Source: Pilasporangium apinafurcum
Lineage: Eukaryota; Oomycota; Peronosporomycetes; Pythiales; Pythiaceae
Assembly (NCBI GenBank): GCA_001600495.1
Contig: BCKE01000026.1
Coordinates: forward strand, 385,627-449,626
Reading direction: 5' to 3'
Length of the DNA: 64,000 bases
Within the stretch, counting starts at the first letter, position 1. Every line of letters starts with the position of its first letter. The notes under the pieces are model-generated. The model saw only the letters and a program-made list of their open reading frames with translations, did no database searches and had not been told where the DNA came from. The position numbers and the translations under genes were made by a program. Shown in pieces: positions 50,904-63,265 of this stretch.

Positions 50904-53900
50904 TTACGACATACTACCAAATAAATCGTAGCGTTCCTCCGTCCGCTTTCCTTCCCTATCCTCCTCTTTTTTTTTCGTTTTCTGTTCGCCAAACAAATCA
51001 TATGCTGCACTGATCCGCTCACCAGAACGACGGAAGCGCATCACGAGCGGTCGTGGACTGTTACGCACGAGATCTCGGAACTGCGTTGTATTGAGCACCT
51101 TCATGCCGTTGACCGCGAGGATGATGTCGCCCTTTGCGATGCGGCCAGTTGCCAAGGCGGCCCCCGACTCACCCGAGTCCAGACGCGTACACTCGCGGAC
51201 GATCACCAGCGATCCGCTCTGTTTGGCGATGATTCCTAGTGCTGCACTGGTGAACGCCACTTCGTATTCGTCGTCCACAACTTCTGATGTAGCAGCTGCA
51301 TTGCTGCTGCTTCTACCAAACAAGGCATAGGTAGACGGATCCTCTTCGTCGCGGAGACTGCTCGTGCGGCTGCTGAAGCTTGTGGATCTACCGGCAGTGA
51401 GACTGTGAGTACTGCTGCTATTCGTAACGGAAGAGGCGTGGAGATCATCGCCCACGATGACAACATGTCTCGCCCACCAATTTTGTGTCTCTTGATGCGT
51501 AAACGTGGCCGTGTAGCCCAAATTCGCCTTCAGCCGCGCAGTCTTACGCGTCACGTACACGTTGCAGGCGTTTGACTGTACGCTAAAGTACACGTCGCCC
51601 GACGTTAGCAGCGTCGGCGTATACCCCCACGCAAACACCACGAGCGACCGATCGGATCGCCACTCGCTACTGCCGCTTCGCGTGTCTAACACACTGGCAG
51701 CGTGGGTGCGGCCGAGTGGCAGCACACGGATCTCGGCACCATCCAACAGCTTGGCGTTCAGCACAAGAGTATGCCGCGAATTGTTGAGAATCCCCAGTAC
51801 GACACACCCACGTGCTTCCAACCCCGTGTGGTTCGAGTCCCAGTCAAACACCAAGTGACGCACTTGCTCCACGAACTGCGTACTCGACCGACACTGTTGC
51901 AGCAGCTGTGAGTGCTTTTGCACGATCTGGTTGTTGGTCAAACTCTCGTAGCGGAACGTCTGGCCGCTCGTGCTCGCCGCCAGCGTCGGATCTGTTTTCC
52001 CTATGATCGTCGACACGAGTGATGTCACACCGCCTGTCACCATGCTCGTCACGAGCGAGGTAACTTGGATCGAGTCGATCAGACCAAGCGCTTGGCTCTT
52101 TACCGATTTGACGTAAAAGTTCGAAAGCGACTCGATAAGCACCTCCTGCGTCGCCATGGCGTGCGAAAGCTTGTAGGCATCTAGTGTCAAACATGCGTTT
52201 TCAATCTTCAATTTCAGATTTGAAAGCCAAAAGCCCGCGTTCGGGTCGTTCTTCACATCGCCCTTCTCGCGGCTGAAACTTACGACTGCTCGCACGGGCG
52301 CGATATCGCAGCTCTCGATGTACATCTTCTGGCCTGTGAGTGATGCCATTGAAGCATCATCCTCTTCCGAGTTTGTCACAAAATACTCGAGAATGTGCGC
52401 ATTTGCCTCGCGATCTTCAAGAATCGAACTTGCGGCCTCTGAGAACGACGAGTACGATCGGTTCTGGAAGTGCGCGACCGTTTCCTTCACTAGTCCATTT
52501 AGTCGGTCCACAAATCGCATTGATGTCGTGATCTTCACGTCCTGCATCTCCACACGCAGTTTCTCTACCCAACGGTACTTAGCGTGTGGCTTCTCACTGT
52601 AGAAAACCTCGAGAAAATACTTTTCACTGGTTCCAAACGGATCAGAGCGTCGACGCTCTACCGAAGACAGCACAAGTGGATACTTGGAGCTGGGTAGTAA
52701 ATCTTCAACCTTGAGTCCTGTCACATTCAGTTTGGCCGATGTACCGTGCGATGCCACATTGGTTTCAAAGCTGACACGAGAGATTGTGAGTCGTGCAATC
52801 TTCTCGCCAGCGTTGATATTCTCCTGAGAAGTCCCAAAGAGATTTCGAAAGGATGACGTCTTCGTTTTTGAAATTGCTTCCGTCCCAGTCGATGTGGTTT
52901 TGTCGGCAATAGTAACGGTGATGCCAGCAATTTGCGAATGAAAGGAGAATGTTTCCCACCCGACGTGCCCCGCTGAGGTCATTATGCTTCCACTTGAACT
53001 GAGCGGTGAACCCCCAATGATCGCACACGAGTCTTCCACCGCGATCTCAGTGATAACAACTACGATCGATGCCTGTGAAATACTTCCGCGTTTAATAGAA
53101 ATTTGTAGGCAAAGGCTGTCTTTTGCTGAGCTGCTCTGTTGCTGATGCAACGGTGGAATAATGAGGTCGGTGGTGGTCAGATGGTCAATGGAGAAGGCAT
53201 CGCTCCAGCTGTAATCCAGATCTGCAAGGACCGATGCTTGCAGATGGGAGCGCGCGCCTGTAACCCAATAGAGCGCGTAGGTATCACCCTTGGCGAGAAT
53301 GTGATGCGCGGCATTCCCGGCATTGGATCTACTTGCTCCTCCACTGCTATTGCGACGTTTCGAGTCTTCAAACAATAGCACTGTATATGAAGTTCGGTTC
53401 AAAATCAAATACCGAGGGATAACGCTCACAAGCGTTGTAATAGATCCGAAATGCCGCGTTGAAATGTCAGCCGAGACACCAAACTCATATAGCATGTTCG
53501 CTCCATGGTCGGCATGCTGATCCGATCGAAGTGTCAAACATTCGTCCTGCCAGCTCAGCTTTCTTGGATCGGCCGTGAACCGAGTTGACCACGGACAAGA
53601 CTGCATGCGAATGCGCACAGTTGGAGACGAAGCTAATCCTCCATTGGAGTCTCCTGAACTGGAATATGCGCTGATCTGCGCATTACCAACCAGTGCTCTG
53701 GCAGCATATGGCGGCATATAAGCTTCACTGTCCGACTCATTCCCGTAAATCAGTTCCAAGCCAGTTCGATTGATAAACCATATTTCTGCATACAAATACA
53801 CGTGCATCGATTTGGCAGCGTGTTCAATCACCTGAACGAGGAGCTTGCAAGGACGGCCATCGTACCGTTCCACCATCACCGCAAAAAGCTCTCCACTTTT

Positions 53901-56900
53901 GGAGTTGGGATGCACAAGTTGCATCCACTTGCTCACCATACAACCTTCGACTGTGAGAGTAAACTGTGGACGTTGCTGCAGATCACTCCACCAGATCCCT
54001 GCTTTGCCTCCGACGGACAGTTTACCTCCTCTACCGCCCTCTGCTGTATATCGACTGCCACCCATAGATGAATCTTTGATGCAGTACTTAACCTCTACAG
54101 GCAATTTGTTCACTAATACGATTGGTTCAGAGAAAGATACGACGCGCAGCGATTGCTCCATAGAGATGGCTACGCAGAACATGGCGCAGCGCACGTCAGT
54201 CACACCATTTGAAGAAGCTTCGACCTTCAACTCCGTTCCCGACCGAGTCTGTACAGGAATTGGTGCACTCCATGAAAATGAAGTGTTGGTTGGACGTGCA
54301 CGAAGCTCCGTTCCCTGGGATAACAACACAGGGATCGCCGATTCTCGGAAAGGCTGCAGCACGCCGATCTCGACTGGAGTGGTCCACGTTGGGTCATTCA
54401 CCAGTAGCTGAATGGGCATTGATAGCTTGTTAACCAATTTGATTTGCGAGGAAAATGAGAGCAGGATTCGGCCATCAACCAGTTTCGAGTAACAGTTGAG
54501 AGTAAACGAAGTCAAACTTCCGGAAACATCAACCAACGGAAATGCTCGCGACCCAAGTTGCTCAAATATGATGCCTTGCACTGCCTGGAAGGACGAGTCA
54601 GCCAACTGAATACACAGACGCATGTTCCCTTCCCGGTCTTCAGAGGCATACTTGCGTACAACTCCGGAGCCGCGACCAACAGTATGAATATAATGCAGAT
54701 CAGCAATGTCACTATGACGCAAGATCTGTGGATGCGAGTTGGATTGGCCATTTGTCAACCAGAAACTCAAGTCTAGCCCAGTTTCGTTGCTGATCACACA
54801 CGGTGCATGCTTCTTTTTCTCATTTGCCTCCTGATTCTCTCGAGCGGTCGTATTATTTATCGGAGATTGGATGGGAGAATCCATTATGGGACCATTGGCT
54901 CGACGCTTCCAGGCTCCACCAGCAGAAGCTGCGACTTCAAACAATCCATGGGTGAAGAGGAGATCGAGTGGCTGATTTGCTGTGAGCATGATATGTAATT
55001 CATTTCCTCCAGCGGATGATTCTGTTCTTCCTTGTCTTGGCGAGATCACATCGTTGTAGATAGACCCTTGGACTGATAGGTCCAAGTTCCATTCTGCATT
55101 CATTGGGTGCCAATTACGTGTATCTGGATTATAATAGGACATAATAGTCGCAAATCCGCCGCCTCCAGAGATGGTGGTTGCCGGAGGTGGAAAGGGAGTC
55201 CCATGTGCTGGCACTGGTGCATGCGTGATATTCATAAAAAAGTTACATCGTTGCATGTGGAACTGCGCGAGGCCCATATCACAGCCATCACAGTCATTGA
55301 TTATCGTCACACGCATTGAACTGACGTCGCACGTGAAGTACCGATGAACTTCAATTCCTTCCTTCGTTCCAGTCAACGAATGTTCAAACATTTTTGGGGA
55401 CAGTACACCTGCCGTATTGCTTTTGGATACTGTAGCCAATTCCGTCTTCTCGCGTTTCTGCATGGCTTCGTAGTGTGCAAAATTGTTGTTGAATGATTCT
55501 AATGTTGCCCACGCAACACACACATCATCATATGAGACGAAAACATCGATCGGCGTGAATTTTAGTACCACAATCTGTTGCTGTTGCCCAGCGTCAGGAA
55601 AGAGATCGCTGATTTCTACACGGAGATCACACGGTTCCAAGATTTGCAGCATGGTGGCCGGCTTCACTCCCTTGTTTTCAGTATTTGCGCTACTGGTCGC
55701 AACACAACAACCTTGACGGTTTGCATTTTTCACAACAACTTCAATACTTTGGGCATCTACAACCAGGCTGCTTTGAACATCGAGGCCAGAGGATTGTGTT
55801 CCGCCAGCTCGCATGCTCTGGTCCTCAGGCTTCCATGTATATTCCACAGTAAAATCTGCACCACAGGAAAGTTGAGGTCCGAGGAGGTCGTAAATATCCT
55901 GGGGCACAGCAATTGCCACATTTGTCGCCAATAGCTTAATCGTCATCGCGTACTCTGGACCGTGTGCCTCCATCAGCATTTCGGAAATGCTTTGTCTTCG
56001 TTTCATTTGAGGTTTCATCGATGCACTAGTGCTATCTGAGTTAGAAGCATCGGGGATAGGTAATGTGGGAGAGTTTGGACCATTGTTGCGAGTCTTCGGC
56101 TTCGTAGGAAGCATGACAAAGTCTATTAGGCGCAACAGTGTCTCTGGTATCACTAGGCCACTCACATCGGACACGTTTAGGTCTAGCTGACAGTGAAATA
56201 TTGCTTCATCCCACGAATAGACAGCCTCTGCAGGTTGCCTGCACACCAAAAGAGCCCCGGCTTGCTTCACAGCTTCACTTTCATCTTCCCCAATATTATA
56301 GTTTCCCGCTATATCACGTACGGAGAATGCGGCTACTCGGACGGCAACATTTGGTGGCGACTTGTACATCCGATTCAGCGAAGCAGAGAATCCGCTGGTT
56401 TTAATTTCTACAAACGCACTTCGACTGGATCTCCCAACGTCACCAAATGCCTGATTTACGATCCTTTCAGTTTCTTCTGATGCAGTGCTTGGTAGAGATT
56501 GTACACTAGCATTCTTCTCTTCGTATAGTTGACAACATAAATCTTTCATGGCAAATGTCAATTGCATCGTCACAGCATCCAAGTCTGTTCTGGAATAAGA
56601 ATAGTTCACAGTAGGTCGCAGCGATGGTGCATTACTTGAATGAACACCAGTGGCTGTATCAACATTGCTTGATTCCATCGTTGAAAGTTCCTCCGCGCCA
56701 AAATTCTCGAATACTAGCGCTACAAATGCCAAATAATGGGCTCTCAAGATCCGTAGCTGCACTGATTGCATGACAAACTCAATTGTAAACCTAGGCAAAT
56801 ACGTCAAATTATCAAGCTGAAGAGTACTGGAGACGATGTCTTCAACATTGACGACTAGATCAATTGGGTTTGCCAGTACACTCTGATAGGTAGCATTCAT

Positions 56901-59900
56901 TGCCGCAGCTGTCTCCTTTGCCACTAACCCTGACAGTTTGGATGATTCAGTCGTGCAAAAAATGTCGACATTTTTAAGTGTCACCTGTTTGTAATCAGCT
57001 TTAATAATTAAGCAATTCGAGTTCGACAATGCGTTCTGACCAACGCTCTCGCCATCATAAGTAATCTTCTTTGTTCTGTCCTCCAGCCGACCCATTCCAC
57101 AATATTGAACAACACTTGACGGAAAGTGGACAAGCTGAAGCGCTTCTGCTGTGATCTTGATGTGACTGGCCTCCTCCATTCGTAATGGAAGTATTAATGT
57201 TGGACTACGAACCGCGATTTGAAAAATCACACTCGATTCTTCTTCGCTCAGTAGCAACTGAGTTGCGTTCAAAATGGTCTGGCTTAGGATTGCTCCCAGT
57301 ATTCCTTCAAACAAATAGTCCACGAGCTCCAAGACCTGTTGATGGTAATACACCACCCGAACGGGTTGAAAATCCAACTTCAATTTGCTTTTTTCGCAGA
57401 TAATGGGATCCCATGAGTACGTAAAAGACAATAGTGGTTCTTGTATAGTGCTAGAACTCCTATGCCGTAAAGCTGGGTTGTCTGACGATGCAGTCAACTC
57501 ATCAAGTCCCATCAAAGGAGCATAGATGGCATGTTTGGACATGCTCAAATCTGTCGCAATCAAGTTGCCTAGGCAGCCTGTAATCTCATATGCTGACACC
57601 CATTCGCCCGTTTTTGAATCACGCTTTTCATGTGCTGCATACTCTACTGATGCATTTCTCATTGCTACTTGCACGAGTTGTCGATTCAGCTGGTCTTTAT
57701 TAAAGGTAACGCTGAACTGGACAAGCGAAGCACGAACTAACACCGATGGCAAGCTCAAAGTTTTTGAGTTCTCTGCCTCCACCAACTCCTTCGGCTCGAT
57801 TCTTCCATCCTGTTGGTTTGTTAAGACCACTGCAGTGTTGATATCTGCAGCAGTGTCTGGATGAGTGTCAACAGTGTAATGTTGTAAAGCCCCTGCATAA
57901 GACGATAATATCCGATACAGTAAAGCAATCGAGGACGGATTCCATTGTACGTCCAGCACATTGAAGTTCGCATCGACCACCATATTAGTCGCTTCCCGTT
58001 CTAATGTCAAGCTATGGACGCGTGCAGATTCTGGATATACCGTCATATCCACGGATACCAGGTGTGTATCATCCGAAGACCCAGTAGAGACGAGCTGATA
58101 AAACTTCAATGAAGGTCCATAAAGCTTATCTTCCATTTGCAACGTCTGGAGCCGTGCTTGGAAGATATACTGTGATGAAAACATGGAACCTTTGAAGGAT
58201 GTGTGCGATATCCGAATCAGGAAAGCATCCTTAATTGCCGATTCTCGGATATTAAGAACTAGTTCACCCAGCGAGAGCTGCACCATTAAAAAGTACTTTT
58301 CTGGTTTCACGCCTGTTGATTCCAAAGCGCTGGAGCCCTTTGACGACGAGACGACAACAACAGCCGATGGCGATGTTTTGTCTGCTGAAGCAGTGAATAG
58401 TTCTTCTGAACTGCTAGCACCTGCAGCCATTAACTTTGTCGTTGCAAAAATGGATGAATGAATACGCCCAAGGGTAATTAACTGATCTTCTGCCAGCGTA
58501 ATCGATATCTGTGGCACCACAGCACGTACTTCAATATTTGGACTGGATGGAGCTCCAGTGGGATCTATGTTTTCGCGGATTTTCGCAGTTCCGATACCAG
58601 AGGACGTGCGAATTGAGTCAATAAAAAAGTCAAGTGACAGCTTTTGAACGATTTCTGCTAGACCTGACAACCCGGCATCATTCCAATCGAGACTTTCCTG
58701 TGCACCAAGCAACACCTGTATGTCCTTCATCTCCAACCTCCAGTACAGTCGATCTGGACCCGCATCCATAGCTGTCCTATTTGAAGCCGTAGAGTCATTA
58801 CGGAAACAAAGTTGTCCCAAGTCGACCACGACAACAGCTCCACGAGGCTCTGCTATGTTCTCTGGAAGAACTATGACAGGTGCGCTCACATCCACCAAGA
58901 CATCATACTGCAGTTTGCGAATATGGCTCTGAATTGCATTCTTGTACACCTCATCATCGTCTTCAGCGAACATCCAATCGGACACAGATGATGTGGCAAA
59001 GCTCCACACCCTATCGAGTTGTTGTTCCGGCATCATACTCATGAAGAATCCGTGCAGAAATACCACGAAAGAAGGATCCACCATCAATCGAATCGGCATG
59101 GCACTTACTCTAATCGTAAGAGTTTCATGCTCACCACTACCACCATGAGCTTTCTCTATAGCCTCGGTCACTTGTTTCTTTTTGATACTGGCATCGAAGG
59201 TTACACACGGTAACGTTGGACTCGCAAGCTTTGCGGCCGAAGAGATCACGCAAAACGCGTGAAACGGTGTGTCTTTTGCTTTACCATTCAGAATTTCGAA
59301 ATGTTGTAAGCGAAATTTAACGTCCCATTCTTCTTGAGGTTGGATATTTACTGCAAGAGATCCATTCACGCTGGCGATCAAAAATGGTTGTAATTGATGT
59401 GTTTGATGGAGTGCCAACGATCCCGATTTCAGCTGCAACTTGATGGAAAAGAGATTGCAACCGGCTGGAACTGCATCCGCTTTCTCCTTTACCACCACAT
59501 CATCATATGCTTTTTTCAAACTTGCTTTCCCTTCCTCAGTCAGGACATCATCCGCAGTATTGCTCGTCGTGGTTGAGGATCCTCCTCCAAAGAGATAACT
59601 GTACCACGAACTGCCACTCGCAGCTTGGGCCGCCGCCGCTTTGCTGTCCTCTAATTTCTTTTGTTTAATTTCTTTGTCCTCACTAAAATCCCGGATTGCA
59701 ATGATCACATCAATGGGATATATGGTTTCATATTTTTTCATAAATTTGCCATGTTTTGATGCATGATCAAAAGAAGAACCCTGTCGCAAGGATAGGCGAA
59801 ATGCTTCCATGTATTGATTTCGTTCGAGCGCGGCTTTCTGAACGTTTGACCATCGCAAGCGCAACCAATCTTTCTTTCGTCCGCGTTCCTTTGCTTTCAC

Positions 59901-61059
59901 CTTCCCTGTCAGGAATAGCAAACGCGTGGCGTAGTCCCACCATACGCGAGGCCGAGCAGTTGCGTCGTGAAATGGACGGCAGCGACCGCTGAAGAAGTGT
60001 GTTTCAATGGCACGTCGACCTGCGAATGCCTTGTTGAGAAAGAGCATATCTTCATATTGCTCACGTGAGAGTCCACAGGCGATGGAGCTAATCTTTGCCT
60101 GGATAGTATACTTGGCTACAATGGAGTAATCCATACTCTCATTCTTCGTCATCTGTACCGCCAAGGAGCATGGACGTAAAACCCACAGCCGCTTCTGATC
60201 ACGACACTCTCCTTTGTCTTTTCCTTCTTCGGAAAAATCATTGAGAGTACGCACCATTTCACCCATGGCTTGATTAATATCAGACTGATTCTGAATCAGA
60301 GCGGTAGCAACATCCTTTGGCAATCGGTCCCAATACGCGCACAACTTCGTCACCTTCGCGGCCTTAAAAATAAACGCCTCTTTCTTGGCAGTTCGATCCA
60401 TGAACACAGCATTCCCTTCAGCATCGGTGGTATGGAAGGTGAAACTCTGCATCATCACGCCACACGCGAAGGGATTGGCCGAATTGGAAAGACTGTCCTC
60501 ATAACGAATGTGAAGGTCACGAAGTGTGACTTGCATGTTGTCCACAATGCGCATGGTCAATCGCGAGAGGAACGTACTTTCGTCTTCACCTCCTGAGTCG
60601 CGATTGGTTTTGTCAGCGAACCGCTGGTGTTGCCGCATAAGCTCCTGACGTTCCAGACGATTTTGCTTCGACTGTTTTCGCTCCTCAGGCGATGGCAGCT
60701 TTGTGTTAGGCACCACAAGTGCATAAATTCCCTCGATTGTGATCTGCACGCTGGCGCTGCCCAGTTGATTCCACGGTACGACAACGTGGATGCGCGCAAT
60801 GCTACCACGCACAACCGTGACTGGTAGCTCCAGCTCTGCGAGCGCGTGAGGTTTGAGCGAAAGGTTTTGTAATACCATCTCGCCGCTCCAAAGCCCCACT
60901 TGCAGCGAATCGCTGCTCAACCCATCGACATATTTCCCTAGTTGCGCTTCCAAGATCTTTATGTCGAAGAGAAACGCACATATACATGAATACGAATAAA
61001 AGAGAGTTTACATAGAGAAAGAAAGAATGACGTACGGAGGAAAGGATCGCCTTCGCCAT
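50904..61059 (-). CDS. VPS13: VPS13-family bridge-like lipid-transfer protein with C-terminal PDZ-like domain
   Basis: Exons 61059-61036 and 60956-50904 give 3358 residues; the 79-bp intron has GTACGT...ATAAAG ends. The first exon encodes only MAKAILSS. The next residues, ILEAQLGKYVDGLSSD and LQVGLWSGEMVLQNL, are the chorein start that takes up lipid from membranes, and the N-terminal region continues with VTLRDLHIRYED. The VPS13 adaptor-binding (SHR-BD) repeats fall roughly at residues 2080-2560 (VLVNKLPVEVKY, WFINRTGLELIYG). The C-terminal VPS13 region follows (GGVTSLVSTIIGKTDP, about 2980). VPS13 proteins form long hydrophobic grooves that carry phospholipid between organelles at contact sites. 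Unusually, a PDZ-like module (ESGAALATGRIAKGDIILAV, about 3240-3330) ends the protein, followed by a charged tail with YDLFG repeated twice. Confidence 0.9.
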
Positions 61060-61539
61060 GGCTGCAGCGTCAAATCAGCACGAGCGAGAACAAGAAAGAA
61101 CGCGATTCTATTTTCCAATCGCACAAGCGCCTTCCTGGTTCGCCTACAGATTTGTTCAACTTCGTACTGTAGTGGAGTGACGAAAGTCGTACCGCGCCGA
61201 TCCTTTATATTAATATACATAAATAATGTGTACATACATAATTTCGACATCCACGAGAATAGTTTTAGGGAAAATTGCAAAAAATGATATAAATTGTTTT
61301 AAACACTTAGCTTAGCTTTTAGGGTGAAGAAAAAAACATGTAAAAAAAATAGTTGAAAAGAGAAAAATATACTAATGCAAACTAAAAATGAAACAAAAGC
61401 TAAAATATTGAAATATTTTTTGAATATTACTAACAAGTAAAAATGTGCATTATCGTAAGTTACGTGCAACGATATGTAATGTCAGTTGTGCCAAGTTGGT
61501 TGTTTTATCTCTCCTGTGCAGAGGTGGTGTGGGTTCAAT
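61060..61539. other. AT-rich upstream region of VPS13
   Basis: Bases 61200-61440 are strongly AT-rich with A runs. No gene seen. Confidence 0.5.
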
Positions 61540-62580
61540 TTCCATATTTGCAAGGCTACACTCAGCCGTTTCCAGAATCATAGCAGTGAGGTCGATTATC
61601 ACCTCAGTTTTGTCTTCGAGCGCCACTTCATCCTTTACCCTTCGTGAACACCTCGAGTCTCCTCTTTTTCTTCACTTTGTCGATGAATAGTCTCAAAATG
61701 TTGATTGTGGCATTGATGTCACGGTCCCACAATGTGCGATGGCATTCACTATCTTTGCAGTGTCGCACACCATAAAGACCGTCACTGACAATTTTTCCGT
61801 CAAGGACGAACCCCTTCATCTTCTTGTGACAAGCACAATACGGCACCTGAAACCAATTTTCTTCTCTAGGGTCGTTGTGGGGACAGCAATGTTGCCTTTA
61901 GCTGAGCTTGTGAAACTTGCATCTCCATACGCGAGCATCTGGCCGAATAAGCTATACTGAGTCTGGGTGCTTGCACGGACCAGCAGTAAAACAGCACTTT
62001 CGATTATCTTGCCTTGGTGCTTTTCAAAATAGTCACTGTTGTGAAGACGTATCTGCAAGCGCATCCACTTACACAACCAGGAATAGAACGTCAATCGGTT
62101 GCTGACTTGGAAATTCTGCCTTACTTGTTGAGCGATCATAACCAACATCTGACTCATATAGGGTTTCTTCTCTGTCGGTTCATAAACTGAAGAGTGCTGG
62201 GCCATGTAAATATTCTGACTGGTCTCCAAGTCAGAATGAACCTTTCCGCTGCCGGCCAAGTTGGCTATTGCAGATGTGCATCGATTAAAGAAGTTATTAT
62301 CCAATGGAGGAAGTTCTTCGCCAGCTTCCAATAATCGCAGAACATGGACGGATGCCAGCATAGATGCCTCACATGCTATTCTTGAACAAAGTCGCACAGC
62401 TTCATCAATCTTTTCCGCCATTTGTTTATCTTTGCAAAACTTTCGCCACCCAGTCTTCGCAGTGGTGTATACGCTTTGCTTTTGTCGAACTTTTCGTTCC
62501 GCAAAATCCGGGCGGGCTCTCCGCTTTTTTAGTGATGTTCTCTTCAATACCGTCGCTCATTGATGCCATTTTATCACAAC
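61540..62580 (-). mobile_element. internally deleted Fanzor-type nuclease transposon
   Basis: On the minus strand a 243-codon frame (62547-61816) begins near an ATG. It carries an N-terminal Fanzor-like region: LASVHVLRLLEAGEELPPLD, then NNFFNRCTSAI, followed by a helical body. It runs quickly to LAYGDASFTSSAKGNIAVP, a motif that in the family lies just before the zinc ribbon. The frame then breaks near 61840, and another frame gives CACHKKMKGF, HCKDSECHRTLWDRD and INATINILRLF, ending KGKG-stop at 61628. The central part with the first RuvC motif is missing, so it cannot cut DNA. Its 3' end recurs at 13.6 kb. Confidence 0.75.
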
Positions 62581-62989
62581 GTTCAAAAACAAGGACGCCT
62601 CGTAGTTGGTTTGATTTTTTTCGGTGCCTTTGATTATGCTATTTCTCAAAGCTGCAGTTCTTTCTATCTTGGCAAATGGTGTTGAAGCAACACTCAATGG
62701 ATGGCTGCTAGGACGTGAGATGATAAATACTTGAATTCAATACGCTTCCCTATTGAGAAGCCAGAAACGATTCATTCAAGAAATGCCATCGAAATGAGAA
62801 ACTCTCAAACTCCTGGAAAGTACCTTGTGGTGTATACTTGATTTTTCTAACTCCATATATCTTAACCTTTTTTCTCCACCCAAGGTGTATAATTTCATTT
62901 TTCTGGAAACACGATTGATCGTCAACATGGCCTTTCAAGATGGTTGTGCATGCAGCAACAGCCACCAAGGAGTCTCTCCATCCAATGAA
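62581..62989. other. intergenic stretch
   Basis: No supported gene. A 72-codon minus frame (62968-62750; for example WRKKVKIYGVRKIKYTPQGT) has plausible composition but no recognisable family. Confidence 0.4.
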
Positions 62990-62990
62990 T

Positions 62991-63265
62991 CCTAAGTTGC
63001 CAAAGAAGTCGGTTGCTCATTGGCACAGTTATTGGTGGCATGGTGTACTGCCAACATGAACATGTCGATCGCGATCCTCGGTGCGATCAGCGGCACTCAA
63101 TTGGATGAAAACCTCAAGGTTCTGGAATTTGTGGACAGGATCACACCGGAGATCAAAGAAAAGATTGACGCTATCGTTCAATTCCAGCCGGTAGCTGAGA
63201 TTCCAATGGAGTCATTCCTGACACACATCTGCGAGCAGTGGATCTACATTGGTCCAAGGATTTAA
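62991..63265 (+). pseudogene. aldo-keto reductase (voltage-gated K-channel beta-like), 3' fragment
   Basis: The frame reads AKEVGCSLAQLLVAWCTANM and NMSIAILGAISGTQLDENLK, then VLEFVDRITPEIKEKIDAIV, with a stop at 63263-63265. This is the C-terminal end of the aldo-keto reductase family that includes Kv-beta subunits. It includes the (S)xxILGAxxxxQLxEN segment that contacts NADPH. I cannot find the catalytic Asp/Tyr/Lys/His part upstream within 400 bp, so this is either a 5'-truncated copy or a last exon after a long intron. Truncation seems likelier given the short introns elsewhere. Confidence 0.6.
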
